From JAGXLC01 sp964461045 (GTDB taxonomy: Bacteria; Bacteroidota; Bacteroidia; Bacteroidales; UBA12077): a stretch of 64,000 nt of DNA. Location: positions 1 to 64,000 of the forward strand of contig CAYWSJ010000002.1 in assembly GCA_964461045.1 (NCBI GenBank). The letters are read 5' to 3'. The notes under the pieces were generated by a model. The model did not search any database, was not told where the DNA came from, and saw only the letters and a list, made by a program, of their open reading frames with translations. The stretch's first letter is position 1. Every line of letters begins with the position of its first letter. This document shows positions 43,739 through 53,300 of this stretch, in pieces. Both the position numbers and the translations under genes were made by a program.

Positions 43739-45685
43739 ATGACTAAGACAACTCTTAAAGATATTCCGTTTATGCGGTGGGCGGTATTGATACTTTCAAG
43801 TGCCGTTATGTTTTTTAATTATTATTTTTACGATGCTTTATCTCCCTTGAAAGATTTAATGCAGGAAAACTTAGGTTTTTCCTCATCAGATTATGGAACT
43901 TTTATGTCGGCCTATAGTGTTCCGAACGTCTTTCTTTTAATGGCAGTAGTTGGAGGAATTATTCTCGATAAATTGGGAATACGAATTACAGGTACTACCT
44001 TTATTGCCTTAATGGCTATTGGTTCCGGGATTACTGCCTACGGGGCATCAGATGTATATCTCAGTGGTGGCTTTGCCTACGAATTTATGTCTTCTTTCTG
44101 GCCCGGTTTCTCTCCTTCCCTTAAAATGATGTATTTGGGATTTTTTATTTTTGGTCTGGGGGCTGAAACGAGTATTGTAGTTTTATCCAAAGTAATTGTT
44201 AAATGGTTTAAAGGCAAAGAGATAGCTTTAGCCTTAGGATTAAACCTGGCTATTGGAAGATTAGGAACTGCTCTTGCTTTAAATCTTTCTCCACAACTTG
44301 CAGAAATACAATGGACTAATGCTATTTGGTTTGGAGTGATGTTGCTCTGGGTCGGCTTACTTATATTTATTATTTACATGCTTCTTGATGTCAAAATTGA
44401 CAGGCAAATTCGTGAAACCATTCCACATGACCCGGAAGACGAGTTTAAATGGAAAGATTTAAAATTTCTGGTAACAAACCGAACGTTTATTTATATCACT
44501 CTACTTTGTGTAACATTCTATTCAGCTGTATTTCCTTTTGTTAAATACGCACCCGACCTGTTGATGAATAAATATGATTTTGGGCGACAGATTAGTGGAA
44601 ATATTTCATCTATATTGATGTATGGAACAATTGCCTTAACCCCTCTTTTTGGTTGGATTGCTGATTATAAAGGTAAGAGTGCCACATTGATGTATCTTGG
44701 TTCTGCTTTGTTGATAATTGCTCATTTGATGTTTGCCAAGACGATGATTACACCCTATATACCGATTTTTATACTGGGTGTAGCTTTTTCACTTGTACCT
44801 GCCGCTATGTGGCCTGCTGTTACAAAAATTGTTGGTGAAAACAAAATTGGTACGGCATACGGAGCTATGTTTTCTGTCCAGAATCTCGGTTTATGGGCTT
44901 TACCAATGCTTATCGGAGTGGTACTTGATTCTTCAAATCCAAATTACGAAAAAGAAATTAATAATGCACAGTTCGCTACTCTGCAGGATAAGAAAGTTTA
45001 TGAAGACGTTTACAAAATTAAAGAAGATGATGTGGTGAAGAATGAAAGCTTTAAAGTGAAGTATATCATTCATGCGGATAGCTGTAAAGGCGATATTATT
45101 TGGAAATCCTACAACAGAGTAAAATCCGGCGATGAGGGAAAATATAACTTTAAAATTTCAGATTATGAGATTCTTGCGATTGCAGAATATGATCTTATTG
45201 ATATTAAGAAATACGATCTTGGAATCAGGCTTGAGAAAATTGAGTCAGGACTGTTCAAAGATGACGATACTACTACAATTATTAAGAAAGACACTTTTGC
45301 ACTGGCTAGTGGCGAAGAAAAATATACAAATGTTTACAAAGAAGGAGGAAAGATTGTTAAAGATAAATCTGTTGATATGCTGGTGACTTTGGTTGACTGG
45401 AAAACAAATGACCTTGTTTACCAGGAAAAACAGTCAGTCAAAATTGACGAAAAGGGCAAGATGCATATTGAGTTAGGAGATGGCGTTGTTCAGAATGCCA
45501 ATTACAACTACATTAATTTTAAAGATGGCGAGTATTGTGCTGAAGTTCTGGAACCGCTGGATTATACAAATCCAATGTTAATGTTATCACTTCTTGGTGT
45601 TCTTGGAATTTTCTTTGCATTCTTATTAAAACGTGATGATAAAGTTTCAGGATATGGTCTTGAACAACCTAATAAAGCAGAATAA
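43739..45685 (+). CDS. MFS transporter with a ~210-residue insertion before the last membrane helix
   Basis: The first ~395 residues form an 11-helix major facilitator core (WAVLILSSAVMFFNYYFYDAL..., IILDKLGIRITG as motif A, IGRLGTALALN, and FVKYAPDLLMNKYDFG in the second half). Between the helix ending IGVVLDSS (about 394) and the last helix (PMLMLSLLGVLGIFFAFLL, about 611-630) lies a charged, soluble insertion (about 398-608). It is rich in beta-strand-like segments (VKYIIHADSCKGDIIW..., VDMLVTLVDWKTNDLVY...). With an N-in topology it would face the periplasm. MFS proteins are normally ~400-430 residues. Substrate unknown; no partner gene is adjacent. The insertion resembles no domain I can name. 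Confidence 0.85.
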   Translation: MTKTTLKDIPFMRWAVLILSSAVMFFNYYFYDALSPLKDLMQENLGFSSSDYGTFMSAYSVPNVFLLMAVVGGIILDKLGIRITGTTFIALMAIGSGITAYGASDVYLSGGFAYEFMSSFWPGFSPSLKMMYLGFFIFGLGAETSIVVLSKVIVKWFKGKEIALALGLNLAIGRLGTALALNLSPQLAEIQWTNAIWFGVMLLWVGLLIFIIYMLLDVKIDRQIRETIPHDPEDEFKWKDLKFLVTNRTFIYITLLCVTFYSAVFPFVKYAPDLLMNKYDFGRQISGNISSILMYGTIALTPLFGWIADYKGKSATLMYLGSALLIIAHLMFAKTMITPYIPIFILGVAFSLVPAAMWPAVTKIVGENKIGTAYGAMFSVQNLGLWALPMLIGVVLDSSNPNYEKEINNAQFATLQDKKVYEDVYKIKEDDVVKNESFKVKYIIHADSCKGDIIWKSYNRVKSGDEGKYNFKISDYEILAIAEYDLIDIKKYDLGIRLEKIESGLFKDDDTTTIIKKDTFALASGEEKYTNVYKEGGKIVKDKSVDMLVTLVDWKTNDLVYQEKQSVKIDEKGKMHIELGDGVVQNANYNYINFKDGEYCAEVLEPLDYTNPMLMLSLLGVLGIFFAFLLKRDDKVSGYGLEQPNKAE

Positions 45686-45703
45686 ATTGTATCTTGAGTG
45701 CAT

Positions 45704-45736
45704 AAAAAAAGAGGCTTTTAGAAGCCTCTTTTTTTT
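45704..45736. terminator. Bidirectional terminator between MFS gene and purA
   Basis: A 14-bp perfect stem (seven As plus GAGGCTT against AAGCCTC plus seven Ts) around a 4-base loop, between convergent genes. The T-runs serve either strand. Confidence 0.88.
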
Positions 45737-45744
45737 GAATTTTT

Positions 45745-47007
45745 CTATTGTATAATCAGACTTTTTCGTTTTGGGCCTGTGGATATAAGTTTGACAGGCA
45801 CTTTTGTTTCATCTTCTATAAACTGAACATAGTTTTTAAAAGATTGAGGAAGATCCTGGAATTTGTCTATTTTTGAAATATCATCTTGCCAGCCGTCAAA
45901 TTCTTTATAGAGCACTTCGTTTATTTTGTATTGATCATAAGGCAAATAATCAATTTCATCATTGTTTAATTTATATTTATATCCCACCTTAATTTTTTTG
46001 AATTTGTTTAAAACATCAGCTTTCGTCATTACCAGTTTAGTAACACCATTTAGCATGATTGCATATTTTAATGCAGGTAAATCCAGCCAGCCACATCTTC
46101 TTGGTCTGCCTGTAGTTGCACCATACTCATTTCCTTGTTTTTGAAGTTGTTCGCCTTCTTTATTGTTCAGTTCAGTTGGAAAGGGCCCACTACCAACCCT
46201 TGTACAGTATGCTTTGAAAACCCCGTAAACATCTCCTATTTTATTTGGTGCAACTCCCAGTCCGGCGCAGGCTCCCGCACAAATAGTATTTGATGAGGTT
46301 ACAAACGGGTAAGATCCAAAATCAATGTCAAGCAGCGTTCCCTGTGCACCTTCAGCCAATACTTTCTTTCCTTCATCCAGATATTGGTTAATTAGGTGCT
46401 CACTATCTATAAACTGATAATTTTTTAAGGATTCAATTGCATCGAACCATTCTTTTTCTTTTTCTTCCAATTCGTATTCAAAATCATATTGCGCCAAAAG
46501 CTCTTGATGCTTCTTCTTCAGGAAATTATATTTCTCTTTAAAATCACTGTATTCAATATCGCCAACCCTTAAGCCATTTCTACCTGTTTTATCCATATAG
46601 GTTGGTCCGATGCCTTTAAGAGTGGAGCCAATTTTAGATTTTCCTTTGGCTGCTTCTGAGGCAGCATCGAGAACTTTATGAGTCGGAAGTATCAAATGTG
46701 CTTTTCTTGAGATTAACAGGTTAGAATCAATTTTTATTCCCTTTTCCATTAATTCTCTTGCTTCTTTTTGAAAAATTACCGGGTCGACTACTACACCGTT
46801 TCCAACAATATTTTTTATCTGAGGATGAAATACTCCCGAAGGGATGTTATGAAGGACATGCTTTACATCATCAAATTCAAGAGAATGTCCGGCATTAGGA
46901 CCACCCTGAAAACGAGAAATTACATCATATTTTGAGGCAAAAACATCGACAATTTTACCTTTTCCTTCATCACCCCATTGTAAACCTAATAATACGTTAA
47001 TACTCAT
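45745..47007 (-). CDS. purA: Adenylosuccinate synthetase
   Basis: PurA joins IMP and aspartate with GTP to form adenylosuccinate, the first step from IMP to AMP. I place the start at the ATG at 47007 (420 residues, MSINVLLGLQWGDEGKGK), because homologues begin there; an upstream in-frame ATG at 47034 adds nine unconserved residues. The P-loop GDEGKGK, the IMP-binding NAGHSLEF and LPSG-type IPSGVFHP, GSTLKGIGPTYMDKTGR, and VTSSNTICAGACAGLG are intact. The fur-type and rel genes lie upstream on the same strand. ppGpp is known to inhibit PurA, which gives the gene order a functional sense. Confidence 0.96.
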   Translation of the reverse strand: MSINVLLGLQWGDEGKGKIVDVFASKYDVISRFQGGPNAGHSLEFDDVKHVLHNIPSGVFHPQIKNIVGNGVVVDPVIFQKEARELMEKGIKIDSNLLISRKAHLILPTHKVLDAASEAAKGKSKIGSTLKGIGPTYMDKTGRNGLRVGDIEYSDFKEKYNFLKKKHQELLAQYDFEYELEEKEKEWFDAIESLKNYQFIDSEHLINQYLDEGKKVLAEGAQGTLLDIDFGSYPFVTSSNTICAGACAGLGVAPNKIGDVYGVFKAYCTRVGSGPFPTELNNKEGEQLQKQGNEYGATTGRPRRCGWLDLPALKYAIMLNGVTKLVMTKADVLNKFKKIKVGYKYKLNNDEIDYLPYDQYKINEVLYKEFDGWQDDISKIDKFQDLPQSFKNYVQFIEDETKVPVKLISTGPKRKSLIIQ

Positions 47008-47165
47008 AGTTTTATGTTGTTCTTTGTGAAACAAAATCTTAAAATTACAAAAATTCCCTTCTTAAAAAAGTGATAAATGGAATATTTTTTATGAATGCAT
47101 AAAAATACAGGCATAAAAGAATTTTATGCATCAAATAAAATTAAGAAATATGAAAACGACAGGGA

Positions 47166-47618
47166 TTATTTATTTTTCTGGCAATCTTTACAAATTCCAT
47201 AGAAATACAAAGAGTGATAGCTCACATCAAATTCCATCAATTCTGAAATGGTTGTTTGTATTTCTTGTATTCGTGGATCACAAAATTCAATTACTTTTCC
47301 ACATTCCTTACAGATTAAGTGATCATGCTGCTTACATTGGTATGCTTTTTCAAATTGGGCTATGTTTTTCCCGAATTGATGTTTAATAACCAGGTTACTC
47401 TCCAGCAGGAGTTCAACTGTATTATAAAGTGTAGCACGGCTTACCCTGTAATTTTTATTTTTCATAGAGATATAGAGGGTTTCTATATCAAAATGATTGT
47501 CCCTTGAGTATATTTCTTCGAGAATTGCATATCTCTCCGGTGTTTTTCTGTGTCCTTTTCTTTCAAGGAATTTTGTGAAAATATTTTTAACGGTTTCTAT
47601 GGTTTCACTACATGTCAT
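47166..47618 (-). CDS. Fur family transcriptional regulator
   Basis: The 150-residue protein has an N-terminal winged-helix domain (about 15-90, RKTPERYAILEEIYSRDNHFDIETLY..., YRVSRATLYNTVELLLE) and a C-terminal dimerisation domain. The latter has HDHLICKECGKVIEF (His-x-His plus first CxxC) and CKDC near the end, together a structural Cys4 zinc site. The metal-sensing residues visible (QFEK, HDH, IEF) are closer to Fur than to PerR, but the regulated metal or peroxide cannot be decided by eye. It lies between rel and purA. A PerR/Fur-like palindrome and a -7 element are just upstream, consistent with autoregulation. Confidence 0.92.
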   Translation of the reverse strand: MTCSETIETVKNIFTKFLERKGHRKTPERYAILEEIYSRDNHFDIETLYISMKNKNYRVSRATLYNTVELLLESNLVIKHQFGKNIAQFEKAYQCKQHDHLICKECGKVIEFCDPRIQEIQTTISELMEFDVSYHSLYFYGICKDCQKNK

Positions 47619-47672
47619 ATCCCTGAAATTTTAATTTCAAGGTTAAAATTAGGATAAAAAATTTGAATAATA

Positions 47673-47680
47673 CAAAATTA
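47673..47680 (-). promoter_or_regulatory. Candidate -7 element for the fur-type gene
   Basis: On the minus strand this reads TAATTTTG, a perfect TAnnTTTG, 54 bases upstream of the ATG. The expected -33 region is A/T-only without TTTG. Confidence 0.35.
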
Positions 47681-47681
47681 T

Positions 47682-47696
47682 TTAGAATTATTTTAA
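47682..47696. promoter_or_regulatory. Fur/PerR-like operator palindrome
   Basis: TTAGAATTATTTTAA matches the PerR-box consensus TTATAATNATTATAA at 12 of the 14 defined positions. It lies directly beside the -7-like element of the Fur-family gene, where a bound repressor would block RNA polymerase. AT-rich background makes a chance match possible. Confidence 0.35.
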
Positions 47697-47703
47697 AAAA
47701 AAA

Positions 47704-49932
47704 TTAGGAGTTAATACTTTCTACTCTTTTCACAGAGTCTATTCCCTTAATTTTACTAATATTCAGGATAAGATTGTTGAGGTCTGTTACATTATGTACA
47801 TAGAGTTCAATGTATCCTTCAAAAATACCCTCTAGTGTATCTATGTTTATTTTTCGAATGTTGGCATTTAGTTCATTTGAAATGATGGTTGTAATGTCTT
47901 TTGTAATTCCAATTCTGTCAATACCTTTTATGGAGAGTTTGGCAAGGAAAGATAGGTATTTATGTGTTTTCCATTGTGCTCTTACAATATATTTTCCCTG
48001 GTTTGACATCAGTTTAATGGCATTAGGGCATTTTGCTTTATGCACAATAATTTTATTATTATTAGGCTGTTTATATCCTATTACATCATCACCCGGGATT
48101 GGATTACAGCATTCAGCAATTTCATAAGGAATTTCATCGTCCTCCATTTGATCTTTAATAATATAGGGTGATTTGTAATCAAATTTTGTATTTTTATTAA
48201 CTTCCTGCTTGTTTGGTTTTAACTTATTGGTTGATTTGGGAATCTGTAAACTCCAATATCGAATAATCTTATTTCTTCTATGTTTTTTTACTACTTTTTC
48301 TAAATTATCCAGTTTGATTATGTTACTGCCAATTTTGCTATAAAGTTCTTCTTTAGATGATGTATCATAGGCAGGTAATATTTTTTTTAACAAACTTGAA
48401 CTTGGGGTAAGGTTAAGTTCTTTTAGTTTTTTTTCGAGTATTTTTCTTCCCTTTTCGGTTCTGTTTTTTGTCTCTGCTTTAATTGTGTCCCTTATTCTTG
48501 CCTTAGCCTTAGCGGTATTTACGTAATCGAGCCACTCATTTTGTATTTTTTGTTTGTTGGAAGTCAGGATTTCAATCTGATCACCGTTCTGAAGAACAGT
48601 ACTTAATGGTACCAGTTGGTGGTTAACTTTTGCGCCAATGGCTTTATTACCAATTTCAGTATGAATTTCATAAGCAAAGTCCAGGGCTGTGGAGTTAACA
48701 GGCAACGTTTTAATGTCCCCTTTTGGAGTAAAGACAAAAATCTCTGAGGAAAACAGATTCATTCTGAACTCATCTACAAATTCCACAGGATCACCTTTAG
48801 GAGTATCAAGGTGTTCTTTTATTTTCTTCAGCCATTTATCTAATTCATGGTTTCTCTGTGTTTCGTCCTGATACTTCCATCTTGCCGCAAATCCTTTTTT
48901 TGCAAAATCATCCATTCTTTTGGAACGAATTTGTACTTCCATCCATTTTCCGTCAGGACCCATGACTGTAACATGGAGTGCTTCATATCCATTGGATTTC
49001 GGACTGCTTATCCAATCTCTTATTCTCTCGGGTCGTGGAACATAAATATCGGTTAAAAGCGAATAGACTTCCCAGCATTTGGTTTTTTCACTATTACCAT
49101 TGGTTGAATCTATTACTACCCTAATATTGAGCATGTTAGGGATTTCTTCAAAGGGCAGGTTCTCTTGTTGCATTGTATTCCATATAGAATAGATAGGCTT
49201 AGGCTTAGCAACAATGTGATAATTAATATTATTTTGATCAAGTTTATTTCTTATGGGTTCCAGAAATTTTCCAATAAGTTCTTTTCGCTCTTCTTCTGTG
49301 GCTTTTATTTTATCTTCAATTTCGTTATATTTTGCCGGATGGCGATATTTAAGGCTTAAATCTTCGAGTTCATTTTTTAGAGAGTATAAACCTAACCGAT
49401 GCGCCAGCGGAGCATATAAATATATTGTCTCTCCGGAAATTTTAACCTGCTTGTTTGGCGGCATAGCATTTAAAGTCCTCATATTGTGCAAGCGATCAGC
49501 GAGTTTTATAATAATAACCCGAACATCGTCTGCCAGCGTCATAAGAATTTTTCTGAAATTTTCAGCCTGGAGAGATTTTGTGTAGTCTATGGCTTCTTCT
49601 ATTTTTGTTAAGCCATCAATAATAGAAGCAATTTTGTTTCCAAATTGTCTTCTTATATCTTCTAAGGAGACATCAGTGTCTTCTACTACATCATGCAACA
49701 GGGAACAAGCTATTGATTCAGCTCCAAGTCCTATTTCACTATTAATAATTTTAGCAACAGCAATAGGATGTATCACATAGGGTTCTCCTGATTTTCTTCT
49801 TACACCTTTGTGTTTTTCATAAGCAAGATCAAAAGCTTCCTGGATAAGCTTTTTTTCTTTCTCATCCATACAATTAAAGCAATTGTTGAACAGATCGTTA
49901 TATTGCTCTTGTATGTATTGTTCTTCTTTCAT
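47704..49932 (-). CDS. rel: Bifunctional (p)ppGpp synthetase/hydrolase (RelA/SpoT family)
   Basis: The 742-residue enzyme makes and degrades (p)ppGpp in the stringent response. The HD hydrolase domain (about 35-200) has CSLLHDVVEDTDVSLEDIRR and IIIKLADRLHNMRTLNAMP, with the metal-binding His/Asp residues intact. The synthetase domain (about 235-365) includes IPNMLNIRVVID and SPKSNGYEALHVTVMGPDG. A TGS domain (about 395-455, IFVFTPKGDIKTLPVNSTALDFAY), a conserved Cys-containing region (AECCNPIPGDDVIGY) and a C-terminal ACT domain follow. Both activities look intact, as in most single-Rel bacteria. The fur-type and purA genes lie downstream on the same strand. Confidence 0.95.
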   Translation of the reverse strand: MKEEQYIQEQYNDLFNNCFNCMDEKEKKLIQEAFDLAYEKHKGVRRKSGEPYVIHPIAVAKIINSEIGLGAESIACSLLHDVVEDTDVSLEDIRRQFGNKIASIIDGLTKIEEAIDYTKSLQAENFRKILMTLADDVRVIIIKLADRLHNMRTLNAMPPNKQVKISGETIYLYAPLAHRLGLYSLKNELEDLSLKYRHPAKYNEIEDKIKATEEERKELIGKFLEPIRNKLDQNNINYHIVAKPKPIYSIWNTMQQENLPFEEIPNMLNIRVVIDSTNGNSEKTKCWEVYSLLTDIYVPRPERIRDWISSPKSNGYEALHVTVMGPDGKWMEVQIRSKRMDDFAKKGFAARWKYQDETQRNHELDKWLKKIKEHLDTPKGDPVEFVDEFRMNLFSSEIFVFTPKGDIKTLPVNSTALDFAYEIHTEIGNKAIGAKVNHQLVPLSTVLQNGDQIEILTSNKQKIQNEWLDYVNTAKAKARIRDTIKAETKNRTEKGRKILEKKLKELNLTPSSSLLKKILPAYDTSSKEELYSKIGSNIIKLDNLEKVVKKHRRNKIIRYWSLQIPKSTNKLKPNKQEVNKNTKFDYKSPYIIKDQMEDDEIPYEIAECCNPIPGDDVIGYKQPNNNKIIVHKAKCPNAIKLMSNQGKYIVRAQWKTHKYLSFLAKLSIKGIDRIGITKDITTIISNELNANIRKINIDTLEGIFEGYIELYVHNVTDLNNLILNISKIKGIDSVKRVESINS

Positions 49933-50311
49933 CTTTGCTTATGTCTTGGTAAAAATTGTCAAAAGCTACTAAAATAGTAAATTATATAGTTAATTGTTCC
50001 GATGTATACCATTAATATTGTAAAATTGTTAAAACAATTTTTTATTAAATCTTACATTGTAAAAATAGAGTTGAATTTATTATGATTGAGCTGGACTATC
50101 TATCTCTACCACATTTTTTTTATTAAACGCTTTGCCTTAATATTTATTACAAAAATTAGACCAGCTTGTTGTTTAACATCTTACATTTTACCGGAAAATC
50201 TTTAAAAAGGTTGCATAAAATACATTAAATTTTCTCTTATACTTAAATATTTGTTTCCTATTTTCATTTTTTATATTTTCAACACCTGGTTAATACTTAT
50301 AAAATAAGAAA
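49933..50311. other. Intergenic region between rel and the kinase array
   Basis: A 379-bp AT-rich stretch between divergent genes. It should contain the promoters of rel (minus) and of the first kinase (plus). I looked for TAnnTTTG on both strands and found only near matches, and I saw no RNA gene, terminator hairpin or repeat. Confidence 0.5.
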
Positions 50312-53300
50312 ATGCTCCCTAATCGCTTGGCATATATTCTCTTTTGTTTGTTTTCATTTGTTTCTGTATTGTTTTTTACCCATAATTTAAATGGTCAGAT
50401 AAAGAATAAGGGTGTTTGTGAAATAGAAAACTATTCAATTGAAGAATATTCTCCCCAAAATCATAGAGCTTCACCACAGAATTGGAGAATTTTTCAGGAC
50501 TCTTCAGGAAAAATGTTTTTTGGAAATTCTGATGGATTGTTAATATATGATGGATCAAAGTGGAGGTTGAAATTTTTACCTAACCGTAGTGTCTTAAGGT
50601 CTGTGAATGCAGACACTGATAATCAAATTTATATTGGTGGGGAAGGAGATTTTGGAAAGTTATTGATAGATTCAGCCGGGAAATATTATTATCGGACCCT
50701 AAAAAATAAAGTTCCTGAAAATGTTGAGGATATCCGCAATATTTGGGACATTAAGGTTATTAATGATACGATTTACATCAGAGCCAGGAACAAATTGTTT
50801 TTATATGCTGATACAACCATTATTGAAGTCTTCAAGACAAAAGGACAATTCTTTTTTGATTTCATAATAAATGAGAATTATTATGTATTTGATTCGGAAA
50901 AAGGTGTTTTAAAACATGAAAATGGTGAGCTTCAGTTAATTCCTGATGGAGACCATTATAAGTATTATTCTGCAAGAGCTGTTTTTCCCTTTAAAGATTC
51001 TTTGATGCTTTTTGCTTCCCCAATAGACGGTCTTTCAATTTATAACGGGGAAAAATTCAGATCATGGGACATACCCGCGAGTGATTTTATTGTTGAACAT
51101 CCCTTGTATTGTGGGGAAAAACTTCCCGGAGGATATTATGCTCTTGGTACTCAGGGAGGAGGTATTATAGTTATTAATGAACAGGGAGAAGTTAAACAAA
51201 TTTATAATAAATCTAATGGTTTACAGAATAATGTTGTCCTTGATCTGATGCTTGATAAGCAAAAAAATTTGTGGGCAGCTCTAACAAATGGAATATCTTA
51301 TTTAAAGATTAATTCTCCTTTTTCCTATTATACTGAAAATTATAATATTCCTAAACAAAATTATTATGTGCAAAAATACAGGGATAATCTTTTCTTTAGT
51401 AGTGATGAAGGTATTTTTATTAAACCCTGGGAAGAAATAAATGAGGATCTCAAAATAAATAAGGCACGATTTTTAAAGAAATCACAGGGACAGTCATGGC
51501 TGTTTGAAAAATCCGGAAAATTCTTACTTTGTGGACATAACAACGGAGTTATAGTAATCAGAAATGAAGAGGTGGATAAAATAATACCAATTCCTTATAA
51601 TGTATGGGAAATGATAAAAGATCCGGTTGACAAAAATCTTCTCTATGCCTGCTCTATCAAAGGATTATATAAGTTACGAAATACAGGGAATGATATTATA
51701 CTGGAAGGGAAAATAGCAGGACTGGACGATAATATTATGTATGCAGCTATTGATAAAAATGGAGATTTCTGGATTTCTGATGAATTAAACGGAGTCAAAA
51801 AAATGATTTTAAATGAAACAAAAGATTCTGTTGTGGAAATCCAGGAATTTACTAAAGAAGAGGGGCTTCCTTCCAATGAAGGAAACTGGATACTAAACCT
51901 TGAAGATGAAATCGTTTTTACAAATCCTACTCATAAAGGAATTTATCATTATAATAATTTAATAGGCAGAATTGAGCCATATGATAAATTAAACAACAGA
52001 TTTAATATAAATGGCCCGGTTACTCTACTCAGAAAAGGAACTGAAGGAAGATATTGGGTAAGAGATGATGGTTTTCTAAAGGTTTTTACTGAAAATAACG
52101 GGGAATACTCTTTACAGAAAAAGCAATTTAACAAATTTCAGGGTCGCAACCTGGAAAGAATATCATTCATAGATAAAGAGAATGTAATGTTTGGGACCGA
52201 TGAATATATTTTAAATTATAACCCTCATTACCCGAAGGACTATAAGCTTGATTATAAGTCTCATATAAGAAAGGTCGTAAGTATTCAGGAAGATTCTGTT
52301 TTATTTTTTGGCAATAAAAATATTATAAATCCTAATCTTGATCTTGAAGATAGCTTTTCCAGAATAACTTTACCCTATAAAAGCAATGCATTACGATTTG
52401 AATATTCTGCCACATATTACGATGAACCCGGAGAAATAGAATACAATGTATGGCTGGAAGGATATGAGAATAAATCCAACAAATGGTCAAAGGAGACAAA
52501 TGTTGAATATACCAATTTAAGAGAGGGAGACTATAGTTTTCACGTGATAGCAAGAAACATTTATGATGAAACAAGTGAGGAAAGTATCTTTCACTTTTCA
52601 ATAGACCCTCCCTGGTATCGAACTACCCTTGCCTATCTAGTCTATATTATTTTGTTCATTTTAATTCTTTATACGGGAGTAAAAATTTATGTACGAAAGT
52701 TAAAAGCCGACAGAGACCGTTTAGAAAGAATTGTTATTGAGAGAACCAGCGAAATTCAACAGCAGAAAGAGGAAATAAAAACCCAGGCCGAACAATTAGA
52801 AGATATTAATAAAGAATTGCAAAAATTATCACTGGTAGCCAGTAAAACAGATAATGCTGTTATAATTACAAATGAGAGAGGAAAAATTGAATGGATTAAT
52901 GAAGGCTTTCAACGATTATTTGGTTATAATCTTGAGCAAATTAAGTATTATTTCGCCTCTAATATCAGGAGTTTGTATAAAGATACCGATATTCAGAATA
53001 TTCTTAACGATTCTGCGAAAAATCAGAGATCTTTTATTTTCGACACTGCAATTGAGGATCAGGATGGGAATAGGATAAATGTTCAAACAACTTTAACACC
53101 TATTGTTGAGAATAATGTCCTGACAAAATTTATTGCAATTCTCACCGATATAAGGAAAATAAAAGAAACAGAAGAAGAGTTACAAAAGTTGATTAAGACA
53201 AAAGATAAATTCTTTACTATTATAGCTCATGATTTAAAAAATCCATTTCAATCTTTACTTGGTATTTCTGAACTTCTTGCTGACAGAGATAATTCATTAT

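Noticed and set aside
43981..45686. MFS gene as a mis-joined fusion of two genes
   Set aside because: The frame is continuous, the inserted segment is followed by a normal last helix, and no alternative start or stop splits it.
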